Below are positions 1-5,600 of a DNA stretch of 9,574 bases, piece by piece. Below the pieces are notes generated by a model. That model saw nothing but the letters and a program-made list of their open reading frames with translations, did no database searches and was not told the origin of the DNA. The stretch comes from Candidatus Bipolaricaulota bacterium. GTDB lineage: Bacteria > Bipolaricaulota > Bipolaricaulia > M55B111. Made by a program: the position numbers and the translations under genes. Each line of letters opens with the position of its first letter. Positions within the stretch are counted from its first letter, which is position 1. The stretch spans positions 1 to 9,574 of the forward strand of contig JAGXLQ010000039.1 of assembly GCA_018334595.1 (NCBI GenBank), written 5' to 3'.

Positions 1-1
1 G

Positions 2-667
2 GACAAGGACTGGGAGTTGGGTCTGTTGCCGGAACTCTCTCACGAGGTAGAGCGGACGTCAAGCCTGTTTACCCCGGAGACGGCACCCGTCGTCGGCAAG
101 TACGCCTTCGCCCACAAGTCTGGCCTGCACACAAAGGCGGTGCTGGAGGACCCGAAGACCTACGAGGCCATACCCCCGGAGATAGTCCACAAGCACAGGG
201 AGATTGTCATCGACAAGTACGCGGGCAAGGCCGCCGTCCGCGATAGGCTGGAGAACATGGGGATAGAGGCGGACGAGGACGAACTGGAACAGGTCACTCA
301 GCGGGTGAAGGACGCCGCGAGCGAGGGGAAGACGAGGTTCACGGACATAGACTTGTTGGAAATATCGGATGACGTGTTAGAATTAAACATAAAGAGTCGT
401 ATACCGACGAAGATAGAGGCGCTCGTCTCCGTCTCGCTTCACAGCACGTCGTATACGACGAGGGCGACCCGGAGGATTGCTGCGTTCGAGGAGGTCGACA
501 CCGTCTACGAGTTGACGGGTGACTACGAGATTCAGGTCCACCTCGAGACCGACTCCGTCCAACAGTTAAACGACATCATCGAGGAGTTTCGGGTTATGGA
601 AGAGGTGGAGACGACCAGTACCAGTTTGATTTTAAAAGGTTACGAGACAGAAAAGGTGGAAGAGTAA
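2..667 (+). CDS. Homocitrate/2-isopropylmalate synthase family protein with C-terminal RAM domain (5' truncated by window)
   Basis: This is the last 221 residues of a DRE-TIM acyl-transferase; the frame is open to the window edge, so the catalytic barrel lies outside. What remains starts at the end of the barrel and includes the family signature FAHKSGLHTKAVL, then PPE and DKYAGKAAV, the linker region typical of archaeal homocitrate/isopropylmalate synthases. About the last 95 residues (from NIKSRIPTKIEALV) read as an Lrp/AsnC-type RAM domain, with the VYELTGDYE core and an STSLILKGYE end. Known family: archaeal homocitrate synthases such as that of Sulfolobus carry a RAM domain that senses the end-product amino acid. 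I infer feedback control here too. Homocitrate synthase (lysine route) fits the fusion best; isopropylmalate synthase (leucine) fits the ilvE neighbour. The sequence shown cannot decide between them. Confidence 0.85.
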   Translation, partial: DKDWELGLLPELSHEVERTSSLFTPETAPVVGKYAFAHKSGLHTKAVLEDPKTYEAIPPEIVHKHREIVIDKYAGKAAVRDRLENMGIEADEDELEQVTQRVKDAASEGKTRFTDIDLLEISDDVLELNIKSRIPTKIEALVSVSLHSTSYTTRATRRIAAFEEVDTVYELTGDYEIQVHLETDSVQQLNDIIEEFRVMEEVETTSTSLILKGYETEKVEE

Positions 668-684
668 AAAAGAAGGAGGTTTTC

Positions 685-1560
685 ATGTCAAAGGTATACT
701 TAGATGGTGAATACGTCGAAGAAAAAGACGCAAAGGTCAGCGTATTTGATCACGGTCTGTTATATGGGGACGGCATATTCGAGGGGATCCGGGCGTATGA
801 CGGTTACGTATTCAAGCTCGATGAACACTTGGACAGGTTGTACAGGAGCGCCAGGGCGATAAACCTGGAAATACCCTTTACTGAGGAGGAGTTCGAGGAG
901 AAGATTCTGGAGACGCTCAGGGTAAACGACCTGAAGGAGGCCTACATCCGGCCCCTCGTCACCAGGGGTAAGGGGTCTCTGGGGATAGATACCGCTTCCT
1001 GCAAGGAGCCCAGCGTGATTATTATCGTCAAGGAGTGGGAGGCGCTCTACGGCCCGGAACTCTACGAGAAGGGGCTAACCATGCTGACGACGTCGATCAG
1101 AAACCAGCCGATCGACGGTCTACCGCCCACCGTAAAGCACTTAAACTACCTGACCAACGTCCTCGCCTTTATGCAGGCGGACGTCTGGGGCGCGGACGAG
1201 GCGCTCATGCTGGACACGCACGGAAACGTCTCCGAGGGGTCCGCGGACAACATATTCATCTACCGCAAGGGGATCGTCCACACGCCGCCGGTGACGAACA
1301 ACCTGCCGGGGATTACACGGGCGACGATCGTAGACCTGCTCGGGGAGTTAGGCTATCCGCTCAAGGAGGACCACTTCGGTCTGGGCGAGGTCATGACTGC
1401 CGACGAGGTCATGCTCTGTGGGACGGCCGCGGAGGTTGCTCCAGTGGTCGAAATAGATGGACGTAAGATCGACGATGGAAAGCCCGGTCCGCTCTGTCTC
1501 GAGGTAAAGGAGAAGTTTGGGGAGGTTACCGGAAAGCCCGAAACGGGCGTCGCGATCTAA
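685..1560 (+). CDS. ilvE: Branched-chain amino acid aminotransferase
   Basis: This is a complete 291-residue class IV PLP aminotransferase, of normal length for IlvE. It moves the amino group between glutamate and the 2-keto acids of leucine, isoleucine and valine in the cytoplasm. Visible signatures are FDHGLLYGDGIFEGIRAY near residues 21-38, the PLP Schiff-base lysine at about K151 in TVKHLNYLTN, the EGSADNIF cofactor segment near 184-191, PGITR near 208-212 and the phosphate-site CGTAAEVAPV near 245-254. The ATG is preceded by a strong AAGGAGGT at 673-680, four bases away, which fixes the start. The gene begins 17 bp after the upstream synthase gene stops, so the two are very probably co-transcribed. 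No frameshift or missing key residue is seen. Confidence 0.95.
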   Translation: MSKVYLDGEYVEEKDAKVSVFDHGLLYGDGIFEGIRAYDGYVFKLDEHLDRLYRSARAINLEIPFTEEEFEEKILETLRVNDLKEAYIRPLVTRGKGSLGIDTASCKEPSVIIIVKEWEALYGPELYEKGLTMLTTSIRNQPIDGLPPTVKHLNYLTNVLAFMQADVWGADEALMLDTHGNVSEGSADNIFIYRKGIVHTPPVTNNLPGITRATIVDLLGELGYPLKEDHFGLGEVMTADEVMLCGTAAEVAPVVEIDGRKIDDGKPGPLCLEVKEKFGEVTGKPETGVAI

Positions 1561-1831
1561 ACTGGATGCTGGAACGGCCTTGCACCCGTGGGTCTGAGTG
1601 AGTGATAAGGGCTGTAAGGGTTGATCCGGTACGGGGGGTTAGCTGGACGACTTCGTTGCAGGTACCCGATTGGTTAAGACGCAGGTTTTAGCAGTTGATA
1701 CGCCGAAGTTAGTATCTTGAGTAATCTTCGTGGGACTTGGTTGAAAACTCTAAGTCAAAGTCGACCGTTAATGGGTTGAGGGGACTGGATATCAGGATTC
1801 AAACGGTCACAGGTTTGGAGGGAGCCGGGTC

Positions 1832-2242
1832 ATGATAACGGAGAGTCAACGGCGGAAGTTAGACAGGCTGCTGGCAAAGGCAGAGAAGGACACCGAGGTC
1901 CTGGCGGTAATACTGTACGGCAGCAGGATAAGTGGGAAAAAGGAGGAAACCCCGGATTCTGACCTTGATATTTGTCTTGTCCCCTACCCTACGGAAAACG
2001 ATAAACGAGAAATGACGAGAAAACGGCTTGATTACCTGTCGACGATAGACCCGGAAGATATCGACCTCCAAGTCTTTCAACAGTTGCCAATTTACATCCG
2101 CCAAAGGGTTTTAGGTGAAGGTAGGGTTGAATATTGCGATAATAGCCGAAAGCTCTACGACTTAGCATATATAACGATCCAGGGGTACGAGGACTTCAAG
2201 CCGAGGCTCAGGGAATACCTGGAAGGTGTTGAAAATGGCTAG
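1832..2242 (+). CDS. MntA-type minimal nucleotidyltransferase, antitoxin of an MntA-HepT pair
   Basis: A 136-residue MNT-fold nucleotidyltransferase. The motif YGSRISG (about residues 29-35) followed by DSDLDICLV, with metal-binding aspartates near 44 and 46, and a third acidic strand IDLQVF with D78, give the complete catalytic set. Known family: MntA antitoxins AMP-modify the tyrosine of the HepT RX4HXY motif and so silence the HEPN ribonuclease. The carboxyl end (RKLYD through REYLEGVENG) matches the tail usual in this subgroup. The ATG has GGAGGGAG about 8 bp upstream. The stop codon overlaps the ATG of a HepT start by 8 bp, the usual antitoxin-toxin arrangement. The partner is broken here, so this antitoxin may now be an orphan. 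The 271 bp before it show no clear promoter or RNA gene. Confidence 0.85.
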   Translation: MITESQRRKLDRLLAKAEKDTEVLAVILYGSRISGKKEETPDSDLDICLVPYPTENDKREMTRKRLDYLSTIDPEDIDLQVFQQLPIYIRQRVLGEGRVEYCDNSRKLYDLAYITIQGYEDFKPRLREYLEGVENG

Positions 2243-2333
2243 GTTGGACAGAGAAACAATCTTAACAAAAATTGATCGGATGAACGGATATTTAGGTGAA
2301 CTGCAGGAAGTCCTGCCGAAAAATTACGACTAA
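2235..2333 (+). pseudogene. HepT (HEPN/DUF86) toxin, amino-terminal remnant
   Basis: This 32-codon reading frame starts at an ATG inside the end of the MNT gene, with GGAAGGTG just upstream. It begins MARLDRETILTKIDRMNGYL and goes on through GELQEVLPKNYD, a good match to the first helix and the following segment of HepT proteins, which are normally about 140 residues. TAA at 2331-2333 then ends it, and the next in-frame codons give YET and a TGA. The catalytic RX4HXY region is absent, so the fragment cannot be an active ribonuclease. HepT-like carboxyl sequence reappears on the same strand from about 3872. Either both are halves of one interrupted gene or this is a separate truncated toxin. 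Confidence 0.75.
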
Positions 2334-2854
2334 TACGAAACATGAGCTAGCAAGTCTTGAAACGACTCCCTCGGTTTGTTCTCGAGGAAGTTCAGTATTT
2401 TCCCGACGATTGTTTGAGCCCTATTTGCTAAGCTGGAGCTTTCGGTCAGCGTTCTGAACTTGTAGGTAACATAACGGTAGGTCTTTTACCCCTTAGTTAT
2501 ATCTTTTCTCTTGGGGTTACTATATATGGGATTTGGGGTTACATTTTTTTGCTTGAAGGTCCACAGTAGCTTGTACTCGGAGTGGTTGCCCCGGCCCCGG
2601 CCACTGCTGACCTTCTCCAACAGGTTGGCCGAGACAAAGGTCTTTAAGGCGTTTATGATGGCCGTGCGGGATACGTCGAACTTCTTAGCTAGTTGCCCTT
2701 GGTCGATCTCAAAGGAACCCTCACGGTTTCCGATTTTCTCTTGAAGCCAGTGCCAGAGGTCGACTTTGACCCCTGAGAATTTCTGGACCACGTTTGGGAG
2801 AACGTAATTTGTCAAAAGATTTACCAAACCGGTTGGAAATAAAATGGGAGACAC
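2330..2854 (-). pseudogene. Winged helix-turn-helix DNA-binding protein, interrupted by one in-frame TAA
   Basis: The first part (to the TAA at 2486-2488) is 122 residues if read from a GTG at 2854. Residues about 35-100 look like a winged helix: a WHWLQEKIG helix, then DQGQLAKKFDVSRTAIINAL as the helix-turn-helix, then LLEKVSSGRGRG and SEYKLLW as the wing and last strand. In the same frame, right after the TAA, 51 further codons without a stop (KTYRYVTYKF, ILNFLENKPR, FQDLLAHVSY) run to a TAG at 2330-2332, and they look like ordinary protein. I infer a 174-residue ancestor with a recent nonsense change; GAA to TAA would restore KGEKTYRY. The start is uncertain because a TATA-like box sits at the GTG, so the real start may be a TTG at 2827 or 2815. 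The function is unknown; a plasmid or mobile-element regulator or replication initiator is possible. Confidence 0.6.
2821..2834. promoter_or_regulatory. Possible operator copy at the start of the winged-helix gene
   Basis: The sequence TTACCAAACCGGTT holds the 8-bp palindrome AACCGGTT (2827-2834). It shares TTACCAA plus CCGG with both arms of the large inverted repeat at 2898-2925. It lies about 25 bp downstream of a minus-strand TATA-like box, where transcription would start in archaea. I infer a repressor site for the winged-helix protein or the toxin-antitoxin regulator. Confidence 0.35.
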
Positions 2855-2861
2855 TTTATAA
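2855..2861 (-). promoter_or_regulatory. Candidate archaeal TATA box for the winged-helix gene
   Basis: On the minus strand this reads CCTTATAAAG with the core TTATAAA. It would place the transcription start near 2830-2835, inside the annotated open frame, which argues for a start codon downstream of the GTG at 2854. No convincing BRE purine element is seen upstream. Confidence 0.4.
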
Positions 2862-2897
2862 GGTAGGCACAGAGATATTGGCTTTAAGTCATGTCCC

Positions 2898-2925
2898 CCG
2901 GTTGGTAATGGCAGTTACCAACCGG
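2898..2925. repeat. Perfect 11-bp inverted repeat (operator or hairpin)
   Basis: CCGGTTGGTAA (2898-2908) and TTACCAACCGG (2915-2925) form a perfect inverted repeat around the 6-base spacer TGGCAG. It lies between the end of the RelE-type toxin gene and the promoter of the winged-helix gene. On the plus strand it is followed by TTTACTTTTT, so it could also act as a terminator, although no plus-strand gene precedes it. The related copy at 2821-2834 favours a protein-binding site. Confidence 0.6.
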
Positions 2926-2941
2926 TTTACTTTTTCACCCC

Positions 2942-3229
2942 TTAATATCCATATTTTTTATGATCTTCATCTATCGGTAATATTTCTACAACTCGAACCT
3001 GCTTTTCCTCTTCTTTAACATAATAGAAGGCCGTAAAGGTGCGGCTAATATGCAACCTGTAGACTTCCTCCCCAGAAACTGGAACCTTTTCTTTATCTCC
3101 TATTCCCTGTCCCAGGTAGGGGTTATCCTCTAATTTCTTTAAATTATCCTTACATATTCGCTTACTCTTATCACTCTGGAACTGTAAGAATTCCTTAACT
3201 TCGGGTTCTACATATACCTTATAGCTCAT
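2942..3229 (-). CDS. RelE/ParE-superfamily toxin
   Basis: This is a complete 95-residue small basic protein of RelE/ParE type. It starts MSYKVYVEPEVKEFL, has a helical hairpin with DNLKKLEDNPY, then the strand pair VYRLHISRTFTAFYYV and VRVVEILPID, and ends HKKYGY. Known RelE toxins cut mRNA in the ribosome with arginine, lysine and carboxyl-end tyrosine or histidine residues; such residues occur here, but exact catalytic roles cannot be assigned. Its ATG lies 11 bp inside the preceding antitoxin gene, which indicates translational coupling. ParE-type gyrase poisoning is a less likely alternative. The gene is intact, unlike several neighbours, as expected when loss of the antitoxin is selected against. 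Confidence 0.8.
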   Translation of the reverse strand: MSYKVYVEPEVKEFLQFQSDKSKRICKDNLKKLEDNPYLGQGIGDKEKVPVSGEEVYRLHISRTFTAFYYVKEEEKQVRVVEILPIDEDHKKYGY

Positions 3230-3413
3230 CTACTGAGATCAGTTCCTCCTCGTCTTTTTCTTTGCTTTCCCTGATCTTTTTAGCTAACTTGGACCGGTTA
3301 GCTTCCTGAATCAATTCCCTAATTAGTTCATCGTAAGTTTGCCCTGCCTCTTTCATTTTACCCAGTTCCTTCCAAGTAGACTCCTTGATTCGAACTCTTT
3401 TAGTTTCAGCCAT
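3219..3413 (-). CDS. RelB/VapB-like ribbon-helix-helix antitoxin
   Basis: The 64-residue protein starts at the ATG at 3411-3413, preceded 9 bp upstream by GGAGGT. An in-frame earlier start would add 7 residues but ignores that ribosome site. The amino end, MAETKRVRIKESTWKEL, has the alternating basic strand followed by a helix of ribbon-helix-helix antitoxins; YDELIRELIQEA is the second helix. The carboxyl end is highly charged (KKIRESKEKDEEE), as in antitoxin tails that wrap the toxin. The gene overlaps the toxin gene by 11 bp. Such antitoxins usually repress their own promoter; the near-palindrome CATGAATATTATG at 3442-3454, upstream of the start, is a possible site. Confidence 0.8.
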   Translation of the reverse strand: MAETKRVRIKESTWKELGKMKEAGQTYDELIRELIQEANRSKLAKKIRESKEKDEEELISVDEL

Positions 3414-3871
3414 GACAATAGCACCTCCGAGCAAAAAGCTCCATGAATATTATGATGCAACGTATCGGGTTTCGACTAGGTTTTGTTTTGTGGCAACGGT
3501 GGATGCCCCTGGAAGATCACCGTAAAATCGACACCCCATCCACCCACTCTTTCCAGAAAAAGGTCTAAGCCCAACTTCAGTCGATTGACCTAAGGAATAT
3601 TTAGTGAGATTAAAAACACACCCTTACCGCCCTCAGTTGATTAGTTCACCTCTCCCACTCGGTCATTGCATCTAGGTAGTCGCTGAACCTAACGAAATCT
3701 CTGCGCTTCGGTGGTGAGTTGTCTTGGTATACGGTTTTGACTCTCTCCGCTGTTTATGCTGCCTATCTATCATGCGTACTGTTTGCTAAAGTTCCGTGTA
3801 GGACAGCGCTATCTCCATCAAAGCTCAATGGAAGAAGACGAAGAAGTCCTTGATCGTCTTTTCCGCCGGTG
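3414..3871. other. Intergenic and decayed region between the RHH antitoxin gene and the HepT remnant
   Basis: No intact gene is seen. The part nearest 3414 carries the antitoxin ribosome site and a candidate TATA/operator at 3442-3454. On the minus strand 3476-3589 reads as 37 protein-like residues (for example GLDLFLERVGGWGVDF) between stops, and 3646-3753 is a clearer fragment listed separately. On the plus strand near 3826-3868 a short acidic run (MEEDEEVLDRLF) may belong to the start of the HepT remnant in another frame. No tRNA, CRISPR or terminal inverted repeat is evident. Confidence 0.4.
3646..3753 (-). pseudogene. Carboxyl-terminal fragment of an unrecognised protein
   Basis: A stop-bounded frame of 35 residues ends at TGA 3646-3648. 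It includes AERVKTVYQDN, PPKRRDFVRFSDYLDAM and a final TEWER. Composition and the lack of rare residues look like a true protein end rather than chance. No start codon is present, and a stop lies immediately upstream (3754-3756). I do not recognise the family; a transposase tail is possible but not shown. Confidence 0.4.
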
Positions 3872-4211
3872 AATTATGAAGCCAGTGCTTGACGATTGAA
3901 AAGAGAAGATCGACGGAGAGATTACTTTAGCTCTCCATTGAAACCGTTATCGACGTCTGTAATCGATAGTTTCAGGTCTGGAGTGGGGGTGCCCTGTGAA
4001 GAGGGCGACCTCTTTGATAAACTCGAAAACTCTGGAACCATAACCGGAGAAATGAAAGAAACTCTTTACCAGATGAGGGGGGTTTCGTAATATACTCGTC
4101 CACGAATACGCTATACTTGACGACAGGGTAGTATACGAGACCGCCAGAGAGCGGTTAGATGGCTTTCAAGAGTTTTCTCGTCAGGCCAACAGTAGTTTAC
4201 ACAGGTTATAG
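3872..4211 (+). pseudogene. HepT (HEPN/DUF86) toxin, carboxyl-terminal remnant with frameshifts
   Basis: Joined across frames this reads as most of a HepT protein: NYEAS, then KRRSTERLL, a TAG at 3928-3930 in place of the usual glutamine, LSIETVIDVCN, IVSGLEWG, VPCEEGDLFDKLENSG, EMKETLYQMRG, FRNILVHEYAILDD and RERLDGFQEF, ending at TAG 4209-4211. The HEPN ribonuclease motif RX4HXY is kept as RNILVHEY at 4086-4109. Frame changes occur near 3890, near 3963, in the G5 run 3985-3989 (one base short) and in the G6 run 4077-4082 (one base long). The order of segments and spacing agree with the family. With a nonsense codon and at least three shifts, it cannot make the toxin as it stands. It may be the other half of the gene whose start is at 2235, or a second HepT gene. 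Confidence 0.8.
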
Positions 4212-4235
4212 GTGTATCTTTTCGCCTCGGTGCGA

Positions 4236-5576
4236 TTACTTAACTTCGGGCCAATTATGGAGAGCCTCAATTATCTGTGGATCGGGACATTTCTCCTGGT
4301 AGAACTCTCGATATTCGTCCTTTAGGTTTTCTAGCCTCTGTAACGCTTCTGTTTTCTGCTGTCTATCTATCAGTGATTGCTCTACCAAAAATTGCAGCCA
4401 GTGGCCTACGTAGAGGTAAGGGGCAATTGCCTGATAGTACCGGGGGTCTATGAGCAACATGGAGTCGTCGATAGAGGCCCTAAAGGTTTCTGGGCTGGGA
4501 ATCAGGACGTGCGGAGGGGTCGTTTCTTTGGCTTCTATGCCCTGAAAATTGCCGTCAACCCTTCTAAGCACGTATCTCACCAGGCCGTTTCGAGCCATAC
4601 GTCCCCTGGCCCACAGGACGGACTTTTCTTCGTGTAGAAACCGGTGGAATTGGTCACCGAGCAAAGTATAGTTTTCTCGGCTCTCCTCGACAGACCCGGG
4701 GTCTATGTCTTGTATTTTGACATCAAACAAGGTCATCTGGGATTCTTTTGGAGTTACCTGGAGCGTATTTCCTGCCTTCCAGCCAAACGACTTTTTCCCG
4801 CCGAGGATTTTGATCAGTTCCACCAGGTGTTCGCGGTTTAGGTCCTCGTAATATTCGTTCATTCGCTTGAAGACTGACCGTAGGGAGATATCCTTTCCCG
4901 TCTCCGTCTTCTTCCCGCTCAGGTAGCGGTAGATTTCCGCTTCAATTCCTATATCGCAGACCCTCTCCTGTTGCTCCATCATCAAATCGTCGTTTTCGTG
5001 GAGGAGAACGTTCGTTCTATGGAGAAAGTCGACCTGCTTTTCCGACCCTTCTCGGAATATGAACGCCCAAAAAGCCGGGGAAAGAACTTCGGGGTCCTGG
5101 GCAAAGTCTTGGGAGAGTTCCCTTAGTTCTTCGTTCTCTAGCGTTCTTCCGGACCAGATTAAGGAGAGAAACTTCCCCCGGGAAAGCCAGTAACGACTGT
5201 CCTGCACGAGGTCTTCGCGATTTTCCCTTATTCTTTCATCCAGCGTCAGATAGTCTTCCCACCGTTCCACTCTTGAAGACTCAAGAAGCAGTGAATCGAG
5301 CATTTCCAGGGCGAAATCACCGCTTACCTGTTCAGGGTCCTGGTAGTTGTCGTAGAAGAAACTGAATTTATCCTCCAACTCGAGCTCTTTGAAGTCTTCG
5401 AACCGGCCCCACCACTCCTCGTTATCGTTACCCTCGTCGCTCCCGATGCCGTCAAAGGGACCGTCTCGTTTGACCCCGCGGCTCCGCTCTTCTTCCTCTT
5501 TGGGGAGACAGCAATACTTGTACTTCTTCCCCGAACCACACGGACACGGGTCGTTTCTACCCACATCGTTTCCCAT
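4236..5576 (-). CDS. SEC-C zinc-motif protein with long uncharacterised helical region
   Basis: An intact 446-residue protein. The amino end holds a canonical SEC-C motif, GRNDPCPCGSGKKYKYCC, with presumed zinc ligands C11, C13, C22 and C23. This motif was first known from the SecA carboxyl end and is also found in many unrelated proteins as a small zinc-binding binding module. The rest is acidic and predicted helical, with no domain I can name; it ends in a coiled-coil-like stretch around LQRLENLKDEYREFYQEK. The start chosen is the ATG at 5574-5576, which has GAGGTG 6 bp upstream; a GTG three codons earlier lies inside that ribosome site. It follows a SWIM zinc-finger gene by 24 bp, probably as one operon, and converges on the HepT remnant with 24 bp between stops. 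No membrane segment or signal peptide is seen. Confidence 0.85.
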   Translation of the reverse strand: MGNDVGRNDPCPCGSGKKYKYCCLPKEEEERSRGVKRDGPFDGIGSDEGNDNEEWWGRFEDFKELELEDKFSFFYDNYQDPEQVSGDFALEMLDSLLLESSRVERWEDYLTLDERIRENREDLVQDSRYWLSRGKFLSLIWSGRTLENEELRELSQDFAQDPEVLSPAFWAFIFREGSEKQVDFLHRTNVLLHENDDLMMEQQERVCDIGIEAEIYRYLSGKKTETGKDISLRSVFKRMNEYYEDLNREHLVELIKILGGKKSFGWKAGNTLQVTPKESQMTLFDVKIQDIDPGSVEESRENYTLLGDQFHRFLHEEKSVLWARGRMARNGLVRYVLRRVDGNFQGIEAKETTPPHVLIPSPETFRASIDDSMLLIDPRYYQAIAPYLYVGHWLQFLVEQSLIDRQQKTEALQRLENLKDEYREFYQEKCPDPQIIEALHNWPEVK

Positions 5577-5600
5577 AAAGAACACCTCGTATTTCTTCGG

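Noticed and set aside
1035..1466. Second plus-strand open frame inside ilvE
   Set aside because: It is arginine- and glycine-rich out-of-frame translation of a well-conserved ilvE sequence.
1763..1808. 7-bp inverted repeat GACCGTT/AACGGTC upstream of the MNT gene as an operator
   Set aside because: The arms are short and 32 bp apart, which is expected by chance in this length.
1561..1831. tRNA or small RNA between ilvE and the MNT gene
   Set aside because: No cloverleaf, T-arm consensus or stable stem set could be built from the sequence.
2794..3018. Plus-strand open frame across the winged-helix promoter and the end of the RelE-type toxin gene
   Set aside because: It lacks a ribosome site, crosses the inverted repeat and is antisense to better supported genes.
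2331..3871. Classical insertion sequence with terminal inverted repeats
   Set aside because: The two ends share no inverted repeat and no transposase is recognised; only a near-identical 8-bp direct repeat is seen.
3896..4090. Independent 64-residue plus-strand protein
   Set aside because: Its frame only partly matches HepT; the HepT remnant read across shifts explains the sequence better.
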